Assembly (NCBI GenBank): GCA_035945115.1 | Contig: DASZAN010000168.1 | Span: 1-64,000 of the forward strand | Length of the DNA stretch: 64,000 nucleotides | Source of the DNA: DAHUYF01 sp035945115 | Lineage (GTDB): Bacteria > Pseudomonadota > Alphaproteobacteria > ATCC43930 > CGMCC-115725 | Reading direction: 5' to 3' | Shown here: piece after piece, positions 23,985-33,276 of the stretch | Layout of the letters: each line of letters starts with the position of its first letter | Position numbering within the stretch: position 1 is the stretch's first letter | Notes under the pieces: model-generated | Told to the model about the DNA's origin: nothing | What the model saw: only the letters and a program-made list of their open reading frames with translations | Databases searched by the model: none | Translations under genes and position numbers: made by a program

Positions 23985-24551
23985 ATGAAGACCGCCGCCA
24001 CCTCGCTTGCCGGCCAGCTCCTCATCGCCATGCCGCAAATGCAAGATCGGCGCTTCGAGCGCTCGGTCATCTTCCTCTGCGTCCACAATGCCGAGGGGGC
24101 GATGGGGCTGGTGGTCAACAAGACCATCGATTCCGTGAGCCTGCAGGAGCTTTTGGAGAAGCTCAAAGTGCCCTGCGCCGGACTCAAGGGCTCCTCGCGC
24201 GTCCACGCCGGCGGTCCCGTCGAGGAAGGCCGCGGCTTCGTGCTCCATTCCGACGACTACCTCGAGGAGAACAGCCTGGCCGTCGGCAACCACCTAGCGC
24301 TCACCGCGACCCTCGACATCCTCCGCGCGATTGGCCGCGGCGAAGGGCCGCGCCGGAGCCTCCTGGCCCTGGGATACGCCGGCTGGGGACCGGGCCAACT
24401 CGACCAAGAGATGCAGGCCAACAGCTGGATCCACGTGCCCGCCGACGAAGCGATCGTCTTCGACGAGCATCTCGGCGACAAATGGCAGCGCGCGCTCGCC
24501 AAGCTCGGCATCGACCCGCTGTCCCTCTCGGGCGACGCGGGGCACGCGTAG
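23985..24551 (+). CDS. yqgE: YqgE/AlgH family protein (UPF0301)
   Basis: A 188-residue protein of the YqgE/AlgH family. Typical text: SLAGQLLIAMPQMQDRRFERSVIFLC, AMGLVVNKT, the HAGGPVEEGRGFVLHS motif and LALGYAGWGPGQLDQE. The family has no settled biochemical role; members have been tied to alginate gene expression. The start at 23985 gives the normal N terminus. Its 3' end lies 8 bases from the convergent livF. Confidence 0.94.
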   Translation: MKTAATSLAGQLLIAMPQMQDRRFERSVIFLCVHNAEGAMGLVVNKTIDSVSLQELLEKLKVPCAGLKGSSRVHAGGPVEEGRGFVLHSDDYLEENSLAVGNHLALTATLDILRAIGRGEGPRRSLLALGYAGWGPGQLDQEMQANSWIHVPADEAIVFDEHLGDKWQRALAKLGIDPLSLSGDAGHA

Positions 24552-24559
24552 GCGCCGAA

Positions 24560-25257
24560 CTAAATCCCGAGATACGCCGCCTGGACCTGCTTGTTGTTGG
24601 CGAGCTCGGCACTCGTCCCTTCCATGATGATGCGGCCGCTTTCGAGCACATAGGCGCGGTCGACCAGGCTGAGCGCCCGGCTCACATTCTGCTCGACGAG
24701 GAGGATCGCCGTGCCCATGGCGCGAATCTCCTCGATCTTGGCGAAGGTCACGTCGGTGATGACAGGGGCGAGGCCGAGCGAGGGCTCGTCGAGCATGAGC
24801 AGGCGCGGCTTCAGCATGAGGCCGCGTCCCACCGCCAGCATCTGCTGCTCGCCGCCGCTCATCGTGCCGGCGAGCTGCTGGCGGCGCTCGGCCAGCACGG
24901 GAAAGATCGTGAAGACGAGATCGAGCGAGCGGTGCCGCTCGGCCTTGGCGGCGGGAATGTAGGCGCCGATCTCGAGATTTTCCTTGACCGTGAGCTCGGG
25001 AAAGACCTGGCGCCCCTCCGGCACATGGGCGATGCCGAGTGCCGTGATCTTGTAGGGCGCGAGCTCGGTGATATCAGCACCGAGGAAGGTGATGCGCCCG
25101 GCGCTCGGCCGCACCAGGCCGGAGATGGCGCGCAAGGTGGTGCTCTTGCCGGCGCCGTTGGCGCCGAGCAACCCCACCGCCTCGCCTTCCCCCACCGAGA
25201 GGCTCACGCCGGTGATGGCCGGGACCGCGCCGTAGCCGGCGCTCACGCCCGAAAGCG

Positions 25258-25264
<7 letters not shown>
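24560..25264 (-). CDS. livF: Branched-chain amino acid ABC transporter ATP-binding protein LivF
   Basis: A 234-residue ATPase. Walker A LLGANGAGKSTTLRAI, signature TMSGGEQQMLAVGRGLM and Walker B LLMLDEPSLGLAPV are all intact; HVPEGRQVFPELTVKENLEIGA is specific to LivF. It overlaps livG by seven bases (ATGCTAG) and is the last gene of a five-gene livKHMGF set on the minus strand. Confidence 0.95.
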
Positions 25265-26002
<738 letters not shown>

Positions 26003-26010
<8 letters not shown>

Positions 26011-27007
26011 CGCGCGCCGCCCCGACCGGCGCCGCGGCAGCGGGTGCAAGACGCTTCCAGGCGTCGCTCACGAAGCCGATGAGGCCCGCTGGCCGCCAGA
26101 GAATGACCGTCATCAGGATCAGGCTGTAGACAGTGAGCTGCACGCCGCCCAAGCCGCTGCCGAGCCAGCTTTGCAAGAGCGCCGACAGCGCCTCGAGAAG
26201 CACTGTGCCCAACACGGGCCCCCACAAGGTGCCGATGCCGCCGACGATCGACACGAGCGCCGCCTCGACGGAGATATTGAAGCTGAAGGCCGTGTTGGGA
26301 TCGATGAAGTAGATGTACTGCACATAGAACGTGCCGGCGAGCGCCGTCAGAAAGGCGCTGATCATATAGATCTGGCGCTTGATGCGGAGCGCGTTGACGC
26401 CGACCGCTTCAGCCGCATCCTCGTCCTCGCCGACGGCGACGAGATAGTAGCCCATCCACGAGCGCTCGATGCGGTAGGTGATGAAGAGCCCGAGCGCCAG
26501 GAGTGCGAGCGCGATGTAGTAATAGGCGGCCTTGCCATCGAACTGCATCATCAAGGGATCGTCGCCGAGATTGGGAATGGTGGTGCCTTCCGCGCCCCAG
26601 GCGAAATCGCGGAACTTGAGGAACAGCAGCATCAGCACCTGCGCCGTGGCGATGGTGGCGATGGCGAAGTAGGGGCCGCGGAGACGGAAGCAAAGCGCAC
26701 CGATCGGCAGGCTCGCCAGCATCGCCACGAGGCCGCCCGCCAGCATGCCGAGCCAGGGCGAGATGTCGAAGCGGATGAGGAGGATCGTCGAGGTATAGGC
26801 GCCCAAGCCGAAATAGGCGGCGTGCCCCAACGAGAGCTGCTTCGCATATCCGCCCATCAGGTTCCAGGCAACGCCGATGAAGGCGAAAAGCAGCACGCGG
26901 ATGGCGATGTCGATGGCGAAGCGGTTGGCGACAACGAGCGGCAGCGCAACCGCCGCCGCCGCGAGCACGGCGACGGCGAGAGTGCGCCAGTGAGGTTGAT
27001 ACCTCAC
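26003..27007 (-). CDS. livM: Branched-chain amino acid ABC transporter permease LivM
   Basis: About 334 residues with nine to ten hydrophobic segments. The family core WNLMGGYAKQLSLGHAAYFG, LRGPYFAIATIATAQVL and SIVGGIGTLWGPVLGTVLL are present. The start is a choice between TTG at 27016 and GTG at 27007; the GTG forms a four-base overlap with the livH stop (GTGA), which suits the tight coupling seen across this cassette, so it is used here. The C-terminal tail is Ala/Pro-rich. Confidence 0.93.
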
Positions 27008-27873
27008 CGCGTCCAACCGCCGAAAAGCCCGTTGGGGCGGAATGCCAGCGTCGCCAGCAACATGAGGAAGACGACGATGAGACCGGAATCCGCGCCGACG
27101 AACTGAATGCCCAAGGACTCGGCGACGCCCATCATGAGGCTGGCGATGAGCGCGCCGGTGACATTGCCGAGCGTCCCCAGCACCACGGCGACAAAGGCCA
27201 TCAGCACGAAGACTTGGCCCACCAAGGGATAGGCGGGATAGAACGGCATCAGCAGCGAGCCCGCCGCGCCGGCGAGCGCCAGCGCCACGCCCACGGCGAC
27301 GGCGAAGACGCGGTCGGGGTTGATGCCCATCAGCATGGCGACATCCCGGTTCTGGGCTGCGGCGCGCATCGCCTTGCCGAGATCCGTGGCGCGGAGAAAG
27401 ATCCAGAGGATGGCGCTCAACCCCATCGCCACGGCAAAGGCGATGAGCTTCGCCACGCTCACATAGAGCGTGCCGAGATGAAGCGCCGCTTCGGTATAGG
27501 GCGTCTGCACGGTGCGGTAGTTCGCGCTGAAGAGCAGCAAAACGACATTCATCAAGAGGAGCGAGAGCGCGAAGGTGAGGAAGATCTGCGGCATGTCGCC
27601 CAAGGCGAGCACGCGACGGATGAGAAAATGCTGCACCAGCATGCCAATGATGAAGAGCGCCGGCATGGTGAGGAGAAGCGAGGCAAGCGGATCGATGGCG
27701 AGGCGCGTCGCCAGAAAGAAGCTCATATACATGCCGATCATCACGAACTCGCCCTGGGCGAAGTTGACGATCTTGACGACGCCGAAGATGAGCGTAACGC
27801 CGATGCTCACGAGCGCGTAGATGCCGCCGATGAGCAAGCCGTTGATGACGGCCTGTGCGAGAGTGACGAGCAT
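27004..27873 (-). CDS. livH: Branched-chain amino acid ABC transporter permease LivH
   Basis: A 289-residue permease. The N terminus TLAQAVINGLLIGGIYALVSIGVTLIFGVVKIVNFAQGEF is the LivH hallmark (quoted in part: ALVSIGVTLIFGVVKIVNFA), and ATDLGKAMRAAAQNRDVAMLMGIN is the cytoplasmic coupling loop that contacts the ATPases. Eight hydrophobic helices are visible. The start at 27873 is 20 bases after the binding-protein stop. Confidence 0.94.
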   Translation of the reverse strand: MLVTLAQAVINGLLIGGIYALVSIGVTLIFGVVKIVNFAQGEFVMIGMYMSFFLATRLAIDPLASLLLTMPALFIIGMLVQHFLIRRVLALGDMPQIFLTFALSLLLMNVVLLLFSANYRTVQTPYTEAALHLGTLYVSVAKLIAFAVAMGLSAILWIFLRATDLGKAMRAAAQNRDVAMLMGINPDRVFAVAVGVALALAGAAGSLLMPFYPAYPLVGQVFVLMAFVAVVLGTLGNVTGALIASLMMGVAESLGIQFVGADSGLIVVFLMLLATLAFRPNGLFGGWTR

Positions 27874-27893
27874 GTGCCGCGGACGGACCGCGC

Positions 27894-29126
27894 TTACGTC
27901 TTCAAGAGCGGCGCGCGCGCCTCTTCCGTCGGGAAGACACTGGCAAGATCGCCCTTTTGCCACTGCACGCCCACGGGATGTCCGTAGATGTTCTTGCCGT
28001 CCGGCCCGAACTTGACCTTGCCGCCGGGACACATCGCGGCGTAGCCCTGCGACACATCGAGCGATGCCAGCGCATCCCGCACCTTCTGCGGATCGGTCGA
28101 GGCCGCGCGCTCGAGCGCGTCGGCGATCATGAAGGTCTGCGCCACCAAGCCGCCCGCATATTCGAAAAGGAATTCGCCATGCCGCTTCTGGTATTCGGCA
28201 TTGACCTTCTGTGCGTTGGCGTCGATGTCGTGGTTCCAATGGGCGACGCCGAGCAATCCTTCGGCGGCAGTGCCGACATTCTTGTAGAAGTCGGGAATGA
28301 CGAAGCCGCCCGAGCCGCCATTGATGGCGACGTCGAGGCCGACCTGCTTGATGGTGCGGATGATGAGGATGAGGTCGTTCAAGTACGACACCGGGAAGAG
28401 CATGTTGGCGCCGGACGACTTCACCTTGTTCATGAGCGGCCCGGCATCGCTGATTCCCGCCGAATAGGGCTCGAAGAGCACGATCTCGGCGCCAACGCCG
28501 GGCGCCTGCTCGCGGAGGCCGTTCGAGGTCGCGGTGCCGAAGGCGGTGTTCTCGAAGATCACAGCCACCTTGGGCTTGTCGCTCACCAGCTTCGCCATTT
28601 GCAATTGCGCCTGGGCGAATTGCGAGGCGCGGGCGAAGGGGGTGAAGGTGTAGCGCCGGCCGCGGTTCAGCTGATCGCTGCTCGAGCCGGTGAGGATCGG
28701 CACCTTGGCGCGCTCCGCCACCTCACTGGCGATAAGGGTGAGCGCGCTCGCAAACGCGCCGTGAATGGCCGAGAGATTGTAGCTGTTGATGAGGCGGTCG
28801 GTCTCGGTGCGCGTCACCGTCGTGTCGCTCTGCACGTCGGAGACGATGAGGTTGAGCTTGGCGCCGCCCAGCGATTTGATGCCGCCCGCGTCGTTCACCA
28901 TTTCGGCCGCAAGCTTCGCCGCAGCGACGCAGCCCTGACCGATCTGCGCGAAGCTGCCGGTGGTCGGATAGAGCGCGCCGATATTCACGGTCTGCTCCGC
29001 GCCGCGGCTGATGCGGGGCATGCCGATCGCGGCGAGGGTCCCCATCGCCACGGCGCCGCGTGCCGATTTGACAAGAAACTCGCGGCGGCGAAGCCGGTCG
29101 ATTCGCTGATTGCGAGAAGCGCCCAT
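27894..29126 (-). CDS. ABC transporter substrate-binding protein, LivK-type, Tat-like signal
   Basis: A 410-residue type I binding protein heading the liv cassette. The N terminus has a twin-arginine-like signal (RLRRREFLVKSARGAVAMG), followed by the mature start VNIGALYPTTGSFAQIGQGC and the family segments AAKLAAEMVNDAGGI and AGISDAGPLMNKVKSSGAN. Of two adjacent ATG codons the second (29126) is used because GGGGGAGG abuts the first. With LivHMGF it forms a full importer; the ligand (branched-chain amino acid, amide or small acid) cannot be read from the sequence. Confidence 0.92.
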   Translation of the reverse strand: MGASRNQRIDRLRRREFLVKSARGAVAMGTLAAIGMPRISRGAEQTVNIGALYPTTGSFAQIGQGCVAAAKLAAEMVNDAGGIKSLGGAKLNLIVSDVQSDTTVTRTETDRLINSYNLSAIHGAFASALTLIASEVAERAKVPILTGSSSDQLNRGRRYTFTPFARASQFAQAQLQMAKLVSDKPKVAVIFENTAFGTATSNGLREQAPGVGAEIVLFEPYSAGISDAGPLMNKVKSSGANMLFPVSYLNDLILIIRTIKQVGLDVAINGGSGGFVIPDFYKNVGTAAEGLLGVAHWNHDIDANAQKVNAEYQKRHGEFLFEYAGGLVAQTFMIADALERAASTDPQKVRDALASLDVSQGYAAMCPGGKVKFGPDGKNIYGHPVGVQWQKGDLASVFPTEEARAPLLKT

Positions 29127-29226
29127 CATCCTCCCCCGAGATCGTTCTTGTCGTTTTTAGAGCCGCCAGAATGGTCGGTGCGGCGGCGATTGTAAACGGG
29201 GCGATCTTCGGCCGCACCGCGTTTTC

Positions 29227-29844
29227 TTACCGCCCCGAGCTTTCACCCAGCCACTCCTCGCGCAGGATCGCGAAAAGCACGTGGTCCTGCCAGCGGCCGT
29301 CGATGCAGAGATATTCTCGGGCGAAGCCCTCCTCGCGGAAGCGGCTCTTGAGAAGAAGGCCGCGGCTCGGCGCGTTGTGCGGCAATGTCGCGGCTTCGAT
29401 GCGATGGAGCTTCAGGCGCTGAAAGGCGAATCCAAGGACGAGCTGGAGACCCGCCGTCATGTAGCCCTGGCGGCCATAGCGCTCGCCGATCCAATAGCCG
29501 AGGCTGCCCGTCTCGGCGACGCCGCGGCGCACGTTGCTGAGGCCGATGCCGCCGACCAGCGCATCGTCCTCGAGGCGGAACACTAGGAAGCTGTAGCCCT
29601 GGTCGGTGCGCCAATCGGCGGCGTAGCGCTGGAGGCGGCGGCGAAAGGCGCCGCGCGTCAGCGAATCCGCCGACCAGCTCGGCTCCCAGGGCGTCAGGAA
29701 GGGCCGCGATTCGCCGCGGAGCGCCGCCCAGGCCTGCCAGTCGCCGCGTTCGGCAGGCCGCAGCAGAACGCGCTCGCCGAAGAGCCGGAGTGCCGGCGGC
29801 GCGGCGCCGAACAAGCGCGGTAGGCGCAGCAAGTCGGCGGCCAA
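29227..29844 (-). CDS. GNAT N-acetyltransferase, RimJ/RimL type
   Basis: A 205-residue GNAT protein. LRPAERGDWQAWAALRGES is the N-terminal helix region, GYWIGERYGRQGYMTAGLQLVLGFAF the acetyl-CoA pyrophosphate loop (usual Q/RxxGxG/A), and HRIEAATLPHNAPSRGLLLKSRFREEG the C-terminal part typical of RimJ/RimL. The start is taken as TTG at 29844, placed six bases after AGGGGG and 16 bases after the M16 peptidase stop; no ATG fits. It is the last gene of the long oxidase-thrC run, a position often held by this acetyltransferase in alphaproteobacteria. Confidence 0.88.
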   Translation of the reverse strand: MAADLLRLPRLFGAAPPALRLFGERVLLRPAERGDWQAWAALRGESRPFLTPWEPSWSADSLTRGAFRRRLQRYAADWRTDQGYSFLVFRLEDDALVGGIGLSNVRRGVAETGSLGYWIGERYGRQGYMTAGLQLVLGFAFQRLKLHRIEAATLPHNAPSRGLLLKSRFREEGFAREYLCIDGRWQDHVLFAILREEWLGESSGR

Positions 29845-29860
29845 GGATCGCCCCCTGCCC

Positions 29861-31120
29861 TCAGTGGCCGAGCCGCTCGGCGAGCCGCCCATAAGGCTCG
29901 ATGCGGGAGATCGGACCGAGCGCGGCGAGCGTCGGCGGCGCCACCTTGAGCCGCTGCGCGACACGGCGCACGGCCTCGGCATCCACTGCATCGATACGCG
30001 CCACCATTTCGCCGAGATCGAGCGGCCGGCCGAACACCAGCATGTGCGCCGCCTGCTGCTCGCAGCGCGCCGTGGTGCTCTCGAGCGACATGAGGAGACC
30101 CGCCTTCAGCTGGGCGCGGGCGCGCTCGAGCTCGGCCGGCGCCAGGCCGTCGGCGAGCTTGCGAATCTCCTCGCAAAGCACCGGCATCAGCTCCTCCACC
30201 TCCTCCTCGCCGGTGCCGGCATAGACGCCGAAGAGGCCGCCGTCGCTATAGGCATGGGTGAAGGAGTAGATGGCATAGACGAGGCCGCGCTTCTCGCGGA
30301 TCTCCTGGAAGAGCCGCGACGACATGCCGCCGCCCAGTGCGGAGGACACGACCGAGGCCGCGTAGTAATCGGGATCGCCGAAGGGGAAGCCGGGAAAGCC
30401 CAGCACCACATGCACTTGCTCGAGCTCGCGCGCCTCGCGGAGATCGCCGCCGACATAGCGCGCGGGGTCGCTGCGCGCGACGCGCTCGCGCGAGAGCTCG
30501 CTGAAGGCGCGCCGCGCCAGCGCCACCATCTTCTCGTGCTCGACATTGCCGGCGGCGGTCAGCAGCATGCCGGGCGCGGCATAGTTGCGGCGCATGTAGT
30601 GCGCGACACTGTCGCGATCGATGCGCCGAATGATCTCGGTCCGGCCGAGGACCGGACGGCCCATCGCCTGATCGGGAAAGGCGCGCTCCTGGAAGAGGTC
30701 GAAGATCAGATCGTCGGGCGTGTCGAACGCTTGGCCGATTTCCTGCAGAATGACGGTCCGTTCGCGCTCGAGCTCGTTGCGGTCGAAGACGGAGTGCTGA
30801 AGGATATCGGCGAGAATGTCGACGGCAAGCCCGACATCCTCCTTCAGCACCTTCGCGTAATAAGCGGTGTGCTCGCGTGAGGTATAAGCGTTCAAGTGCC
30901 CGCCCACCGCCTCGATCTCGGCGGCGATGTCGAGCGCGCTGCGGCGTTCCGTGCCCTTGAAGGCCATGTGCTCCAAGAGATGCGCCACCCCGTTGATCGG
31001 CGCCGGCTCGTGGCGCGTGCCGACATCGACCCAGACGCCGAGCGACACCGTCTCGACGCTGTCCATGGGGTCGGTGAGGACGCGCATGCCGCTCTCGAGC
31101 GTGGTGATGCGCGCGCTCAT
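29861..31120 (-). CDS. M16 family zinc peptidase (processing-peptidase-like)
   Basis: A 419-residue pitrilysin-family protease, related to mitochondrial processing peptidase beta. The inverted zinc motif is HLLEH (His47, Glu50, His51), the third ligand glutamate lies in the ELERERTVILQEI helix, and the glycine-rich loop ALGGGMSSRLFQEIREKRGLVY is present. It is probably cytoplasmic, with no signal peptide. ATGA overlap with the thrC stop shows tight coupling. Substrates of bacterial members are mostly unknown. Confidence 0.95.
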   Translation of the reverse strand: MSARITTLESGMRVLTDPMDSVETVSLGVWVDVGTRHEPAPINGVAHLLEHMAFKGTERRSALDIAAEIEAVGGHLNAYTSREHTAYYAKVLKEDVGLAVDILADILQHSVFDRNELERERTVILQEIGQAFDTPDDLIFDLFQERAFPDQAMGRPVLGRTEIIRRIDRDSVAHYMRRNYAAPGMLLTAAGNVEHEKMVALARRAFSELSRERVARSDPARYVGGDLREARELEQVHVVLGFPGFPFGDPDYYAASVVSSALGGGMSSRLFQEIREKRGLVYAIYSFTHAYSDGGLFGVYAGTGEEEVEELMPVLCEEIRKLADGLAPAELERARAQLKAGLLMSLESTTARCEQQAAHMLVFGRPLDLGEMVARIDAVDAEAVRRVAQRLKVAPPTLAALGPISRIEPYGRLAERLGH

Positions 31121-32541
31121 GCGACGCCTCCAGCCGCGACCGAGCGCGCATGCGCACGCACGAATTCCTTGACCGCTCGCACATCGTTCGCGAGCAGGGT
31201 GAGCCGCTCCGGCCGCTCCATGAGGTCGGCGAGCGCCGCCGGCAGCGTGGGACGCACGCCGGTCGCGCCTTCGACCGCGTCGGGGAATTTCGCGGGATGG
31301 GCGCAGGCAAGCGCCACCATGGCGAGACGCAGATCGCGCCGGGCCGTCTTCGCCGCCGCCACCGCGACCGCGCTATGGGGATCGATGAGCTCGCCGGCGT
31401 CGCGCCAGGTAGCGGCGATGGTGGCGCGCGTCTCGTCATCGTCGACACGGTGGGCGCTAAAGAGCGCGCGTGCGGCCTGCCACTCCTCGGTGCTCGCCGG
31501 CAGCGCACCGGTGCGACGGAACTGGGTCATGGTGTCGGCGACGGCGGCGCCGTCGCGCCCCTTCAATTCGAAGAGCAACCGCTCGAAGTTGCTCGACACC
31601 TGGATGTCCATGCTCGGGCTCAAGCTTGGCTCGACACTCTGAATCGTCATCGCCCCCTCGTTGAAGAAGCGCACGAGAATATCATTCCGGTTGGTGCCGA
31701 TGACGAGCTCGTCGATGGGCACGCCCATGCAGCGCGCCGCGTGCGCGGCATAGACGTTGCCAAAATTGCCGGTCGGTACGGCAAAGCCCACGGGCCGGTC
31801 GGGCGCGCCCAGCGCCACCGCCGCGGCGAGGTAATAGACGATCTGCGCCATGATTCGCGCCCAGTTGATGGAATTGACGGCGGAGACGCTGAGGTCGTCG
31901 CGGAACGCGGCATCGGCGAACATCGCCTTCACCAGATCCTGGCAATCATCGAAGCTGCCGTCGATCGCGACAGCATGGACATTGGTGGAAGTCACCGTCG
32001 TCATTTGCCGGCGCTGCACCTCCGAGATGCGGCGATGCGGATAGAGGATGAACACGTCGAGCGCCGTCCGATCGCGACAGGCCTCGATCGCGGCGGAGCC
32101 GGTGTCACCCGAGGTAGCGCCGATGATGGTGACGCGCCGACGGCGCTTGCTGAGCACATGGTCGAAGAGCGGGCCCACCAGTTGCAACGCATAATCCTTG
32201 AAGGCGAGCGTCGGCCCGTGGAAGAGTTCCATCAGCCAAAGCGTGGGCTCGAGCTGCTTTAGGGGCGCCACGGCTTGATGACCGAAGCGGCTGTAGGCGG
32301 CATCGACGAGCGGGGCGAAACCCGTTGTATCGAAGGTCTCCCCGACAAACGGCGCCATCACCGCGGTCGCGACCTCGGCGTAGGAGCGTCCGCGCAGCCG
32401 GTGCAAATCGTCAGTAGCGAGGCGCGGCCACGCCGCAGGCACGTAAAGCCCGCCATCGCGCGCGAGGCCGCTGAGAAGCACGTCCTCGAAGGCGAGAAGT
32501 TGCGGCGGCGTACGGACATCGCGTGTGCTGACGTACTGCAC
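31117..32541 (-). CDS. thrC: Threonine synthase
   Basis: A 474-residue PLP enzyme making threonine from O-phosphohomoserine. The PLP lysine is Lys115 in GPTLAFKDYALQ; the phosphate-binding glycine loop is ATSGDTGSAAIEA; VPTGNFGNVYAAHAA and NRNDILVRFF are typical of the proteobacterial long form. The start is a GTG (32541) giving MQYVSTRD, the standard N terminus. It pairs functionally with thrB at 19.7 kb. Confidence 0.97.
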   Translation of the reverse strand: MQYVSTRDVRTPPQLLAFEDVLLSGLARDGGLYVPAAWPRLATDDLHRLRGRSYAEVATAVMAPFVGETFDTTGFAPLVDAAYSRFGHQAVAPLKQLEPTLWLMELFHGPTLAFKDYALQLVGPLFDHVLSKRRRRVTIIGATSGDTGSAAIEACRDRTALDVFILYPHRRISEVQRRQMTTVTSTNVHAVAIDGSFDDCQDLVKAMFADAAFRDDLSVSAVNSINWARIMAQIVYYLAAAVALGAPDRPVGFAVPTGNFGNVYAAHAARCMGVPIDELVIGTNRNDILVRFFNEGAMTIQSVEPSLSPSMDIQVSSNFERLLFELKGRDGAAVADTMTQFRRTGALPASTEEWQAARALFSAHRVDDDETRATIAATWRDAGELIDPHSAVAVAAAKTARRDLRLAMVALACAHPAKFPDAVEGATGVRPTLPAALADLMERPERLTLLANDVRAVKEFVRAHARSVAAGGVA

Positions 32542-32623
32542 GAGAGCATCCTCGGAGCTTCGGGAAGAGGCGCAGCCTATCGCCCCATGCCTCTCGCCGC
32601 AACTCTCGGCCGGACCGAATTTT

Positions 32624-32932
32624 TTATGGTTTTGCGCCGGCTGGTTTCTCGATCTTGGCGCCGCTCGCGGGATCGTAGTTGCAAGTCACTTGCGTGTAGC
32701 CGGCGCGGCCGCGCACCTCTAGGACGACCGTGTATCGGCCCTCACCCGAAGGGGTCGCTTGACGCTCGCCGGCAGCATCGAGCCCTTGGTGATCGGCCTC
32801 GCTCATGCAAGCCGACGCCGCGGGATTGGTGACGCGGGCATCGTCCGATCCGACAAAGGGGACGTAGGAGCAGCCCGCCAAGGCGAGCATCGCGGCGAGC
32901 GGAAAGACGAGACGGCACCGAATAGCCTTCAT
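32624..32932 (-). CDS. Small lipoprotein of unknown function
   Basis: A 102-residue protein with a clear lipobox (PLAAMLALAGC, lipidated Cys21). The mature part is short, polar, and has two further cysteines (ACMSEAD and VTCNYDP) that may form a disulfide. VVLEVRGRAGYTQVTCNYDP resembles a small beta-sheet domain. Family not recognised. Its ATG shares a base with the stop of the small membrane protein upstream (TGATG). Confidence 0.75.
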   Translation of the reverse strand: MKAIRCRLVFPLAAMLALAGCSYVPFVGSDDARVTNPAASACMSEADHQGLDAAGERQATPSGEGRYTVVLEVRGRAGYTQVTCNYDPASGAKIEKPAGAKP

Positions 32933-33276
32933 CAGCGCAAACGAAAGAGAGTCAAGAGGAGCTTGCCGATCAGAAACAGTACCAAGGACGACGACAGCAC
33001 ATAGACGGCGTCGGCGGCCCACGCGCTGCCGAAAAGCCGGGGGTCGCCGGCGAACAGGTTCCACGGTATCGCCCCGATCCAATCGTAGAAAAGCAGCGGC
33101 GGGACAAAGAAGGCGATAGTGAGCGCCTCCGAGAGCGGTCGGAGCGACGAGAACGCCTCTGATTGACCGATAAGATTGAGGACGAGCGTCAGGAATGGAA
33201 GCGCCGCAAGCAAGAACGGCGATCGGCTCGCCGAAGCGCCTTCATGCGAGGTAGCGCGTCTCAAGATGCTTCTCAT
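32932..33276 (-). CDS. Small three-helix membrane protein
   Basis: About 114 residues, with hydrophobic stretches FLLAALPFLTLVLNLIG, ALTIAFFVPPLLFYDWIGAI and VYVLSSSLVLFLIGKLLLTLF. No family recognised. The start is uncertain: the ATG at 33276 overlaps the carboxypeptidase gene by 35 bases and gives a basic leader; a TTG nearer the first helix would avoid the overlap. Its stop overlaps the start of the lipoprotein gene, so the two probably act together at the inner membrane. Confidence 0.6.
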   Translation of the reverse strand: MRSILRRATSHEGASASRSPFLLAALPFLTLVLNLIGQSEAFSSLRPLSEALTIAFFVPPLLFYDWIGAIPWNLFAGDPRLFGSAWAADAVYVLSSSLVLFLIGKLLLTLFRLR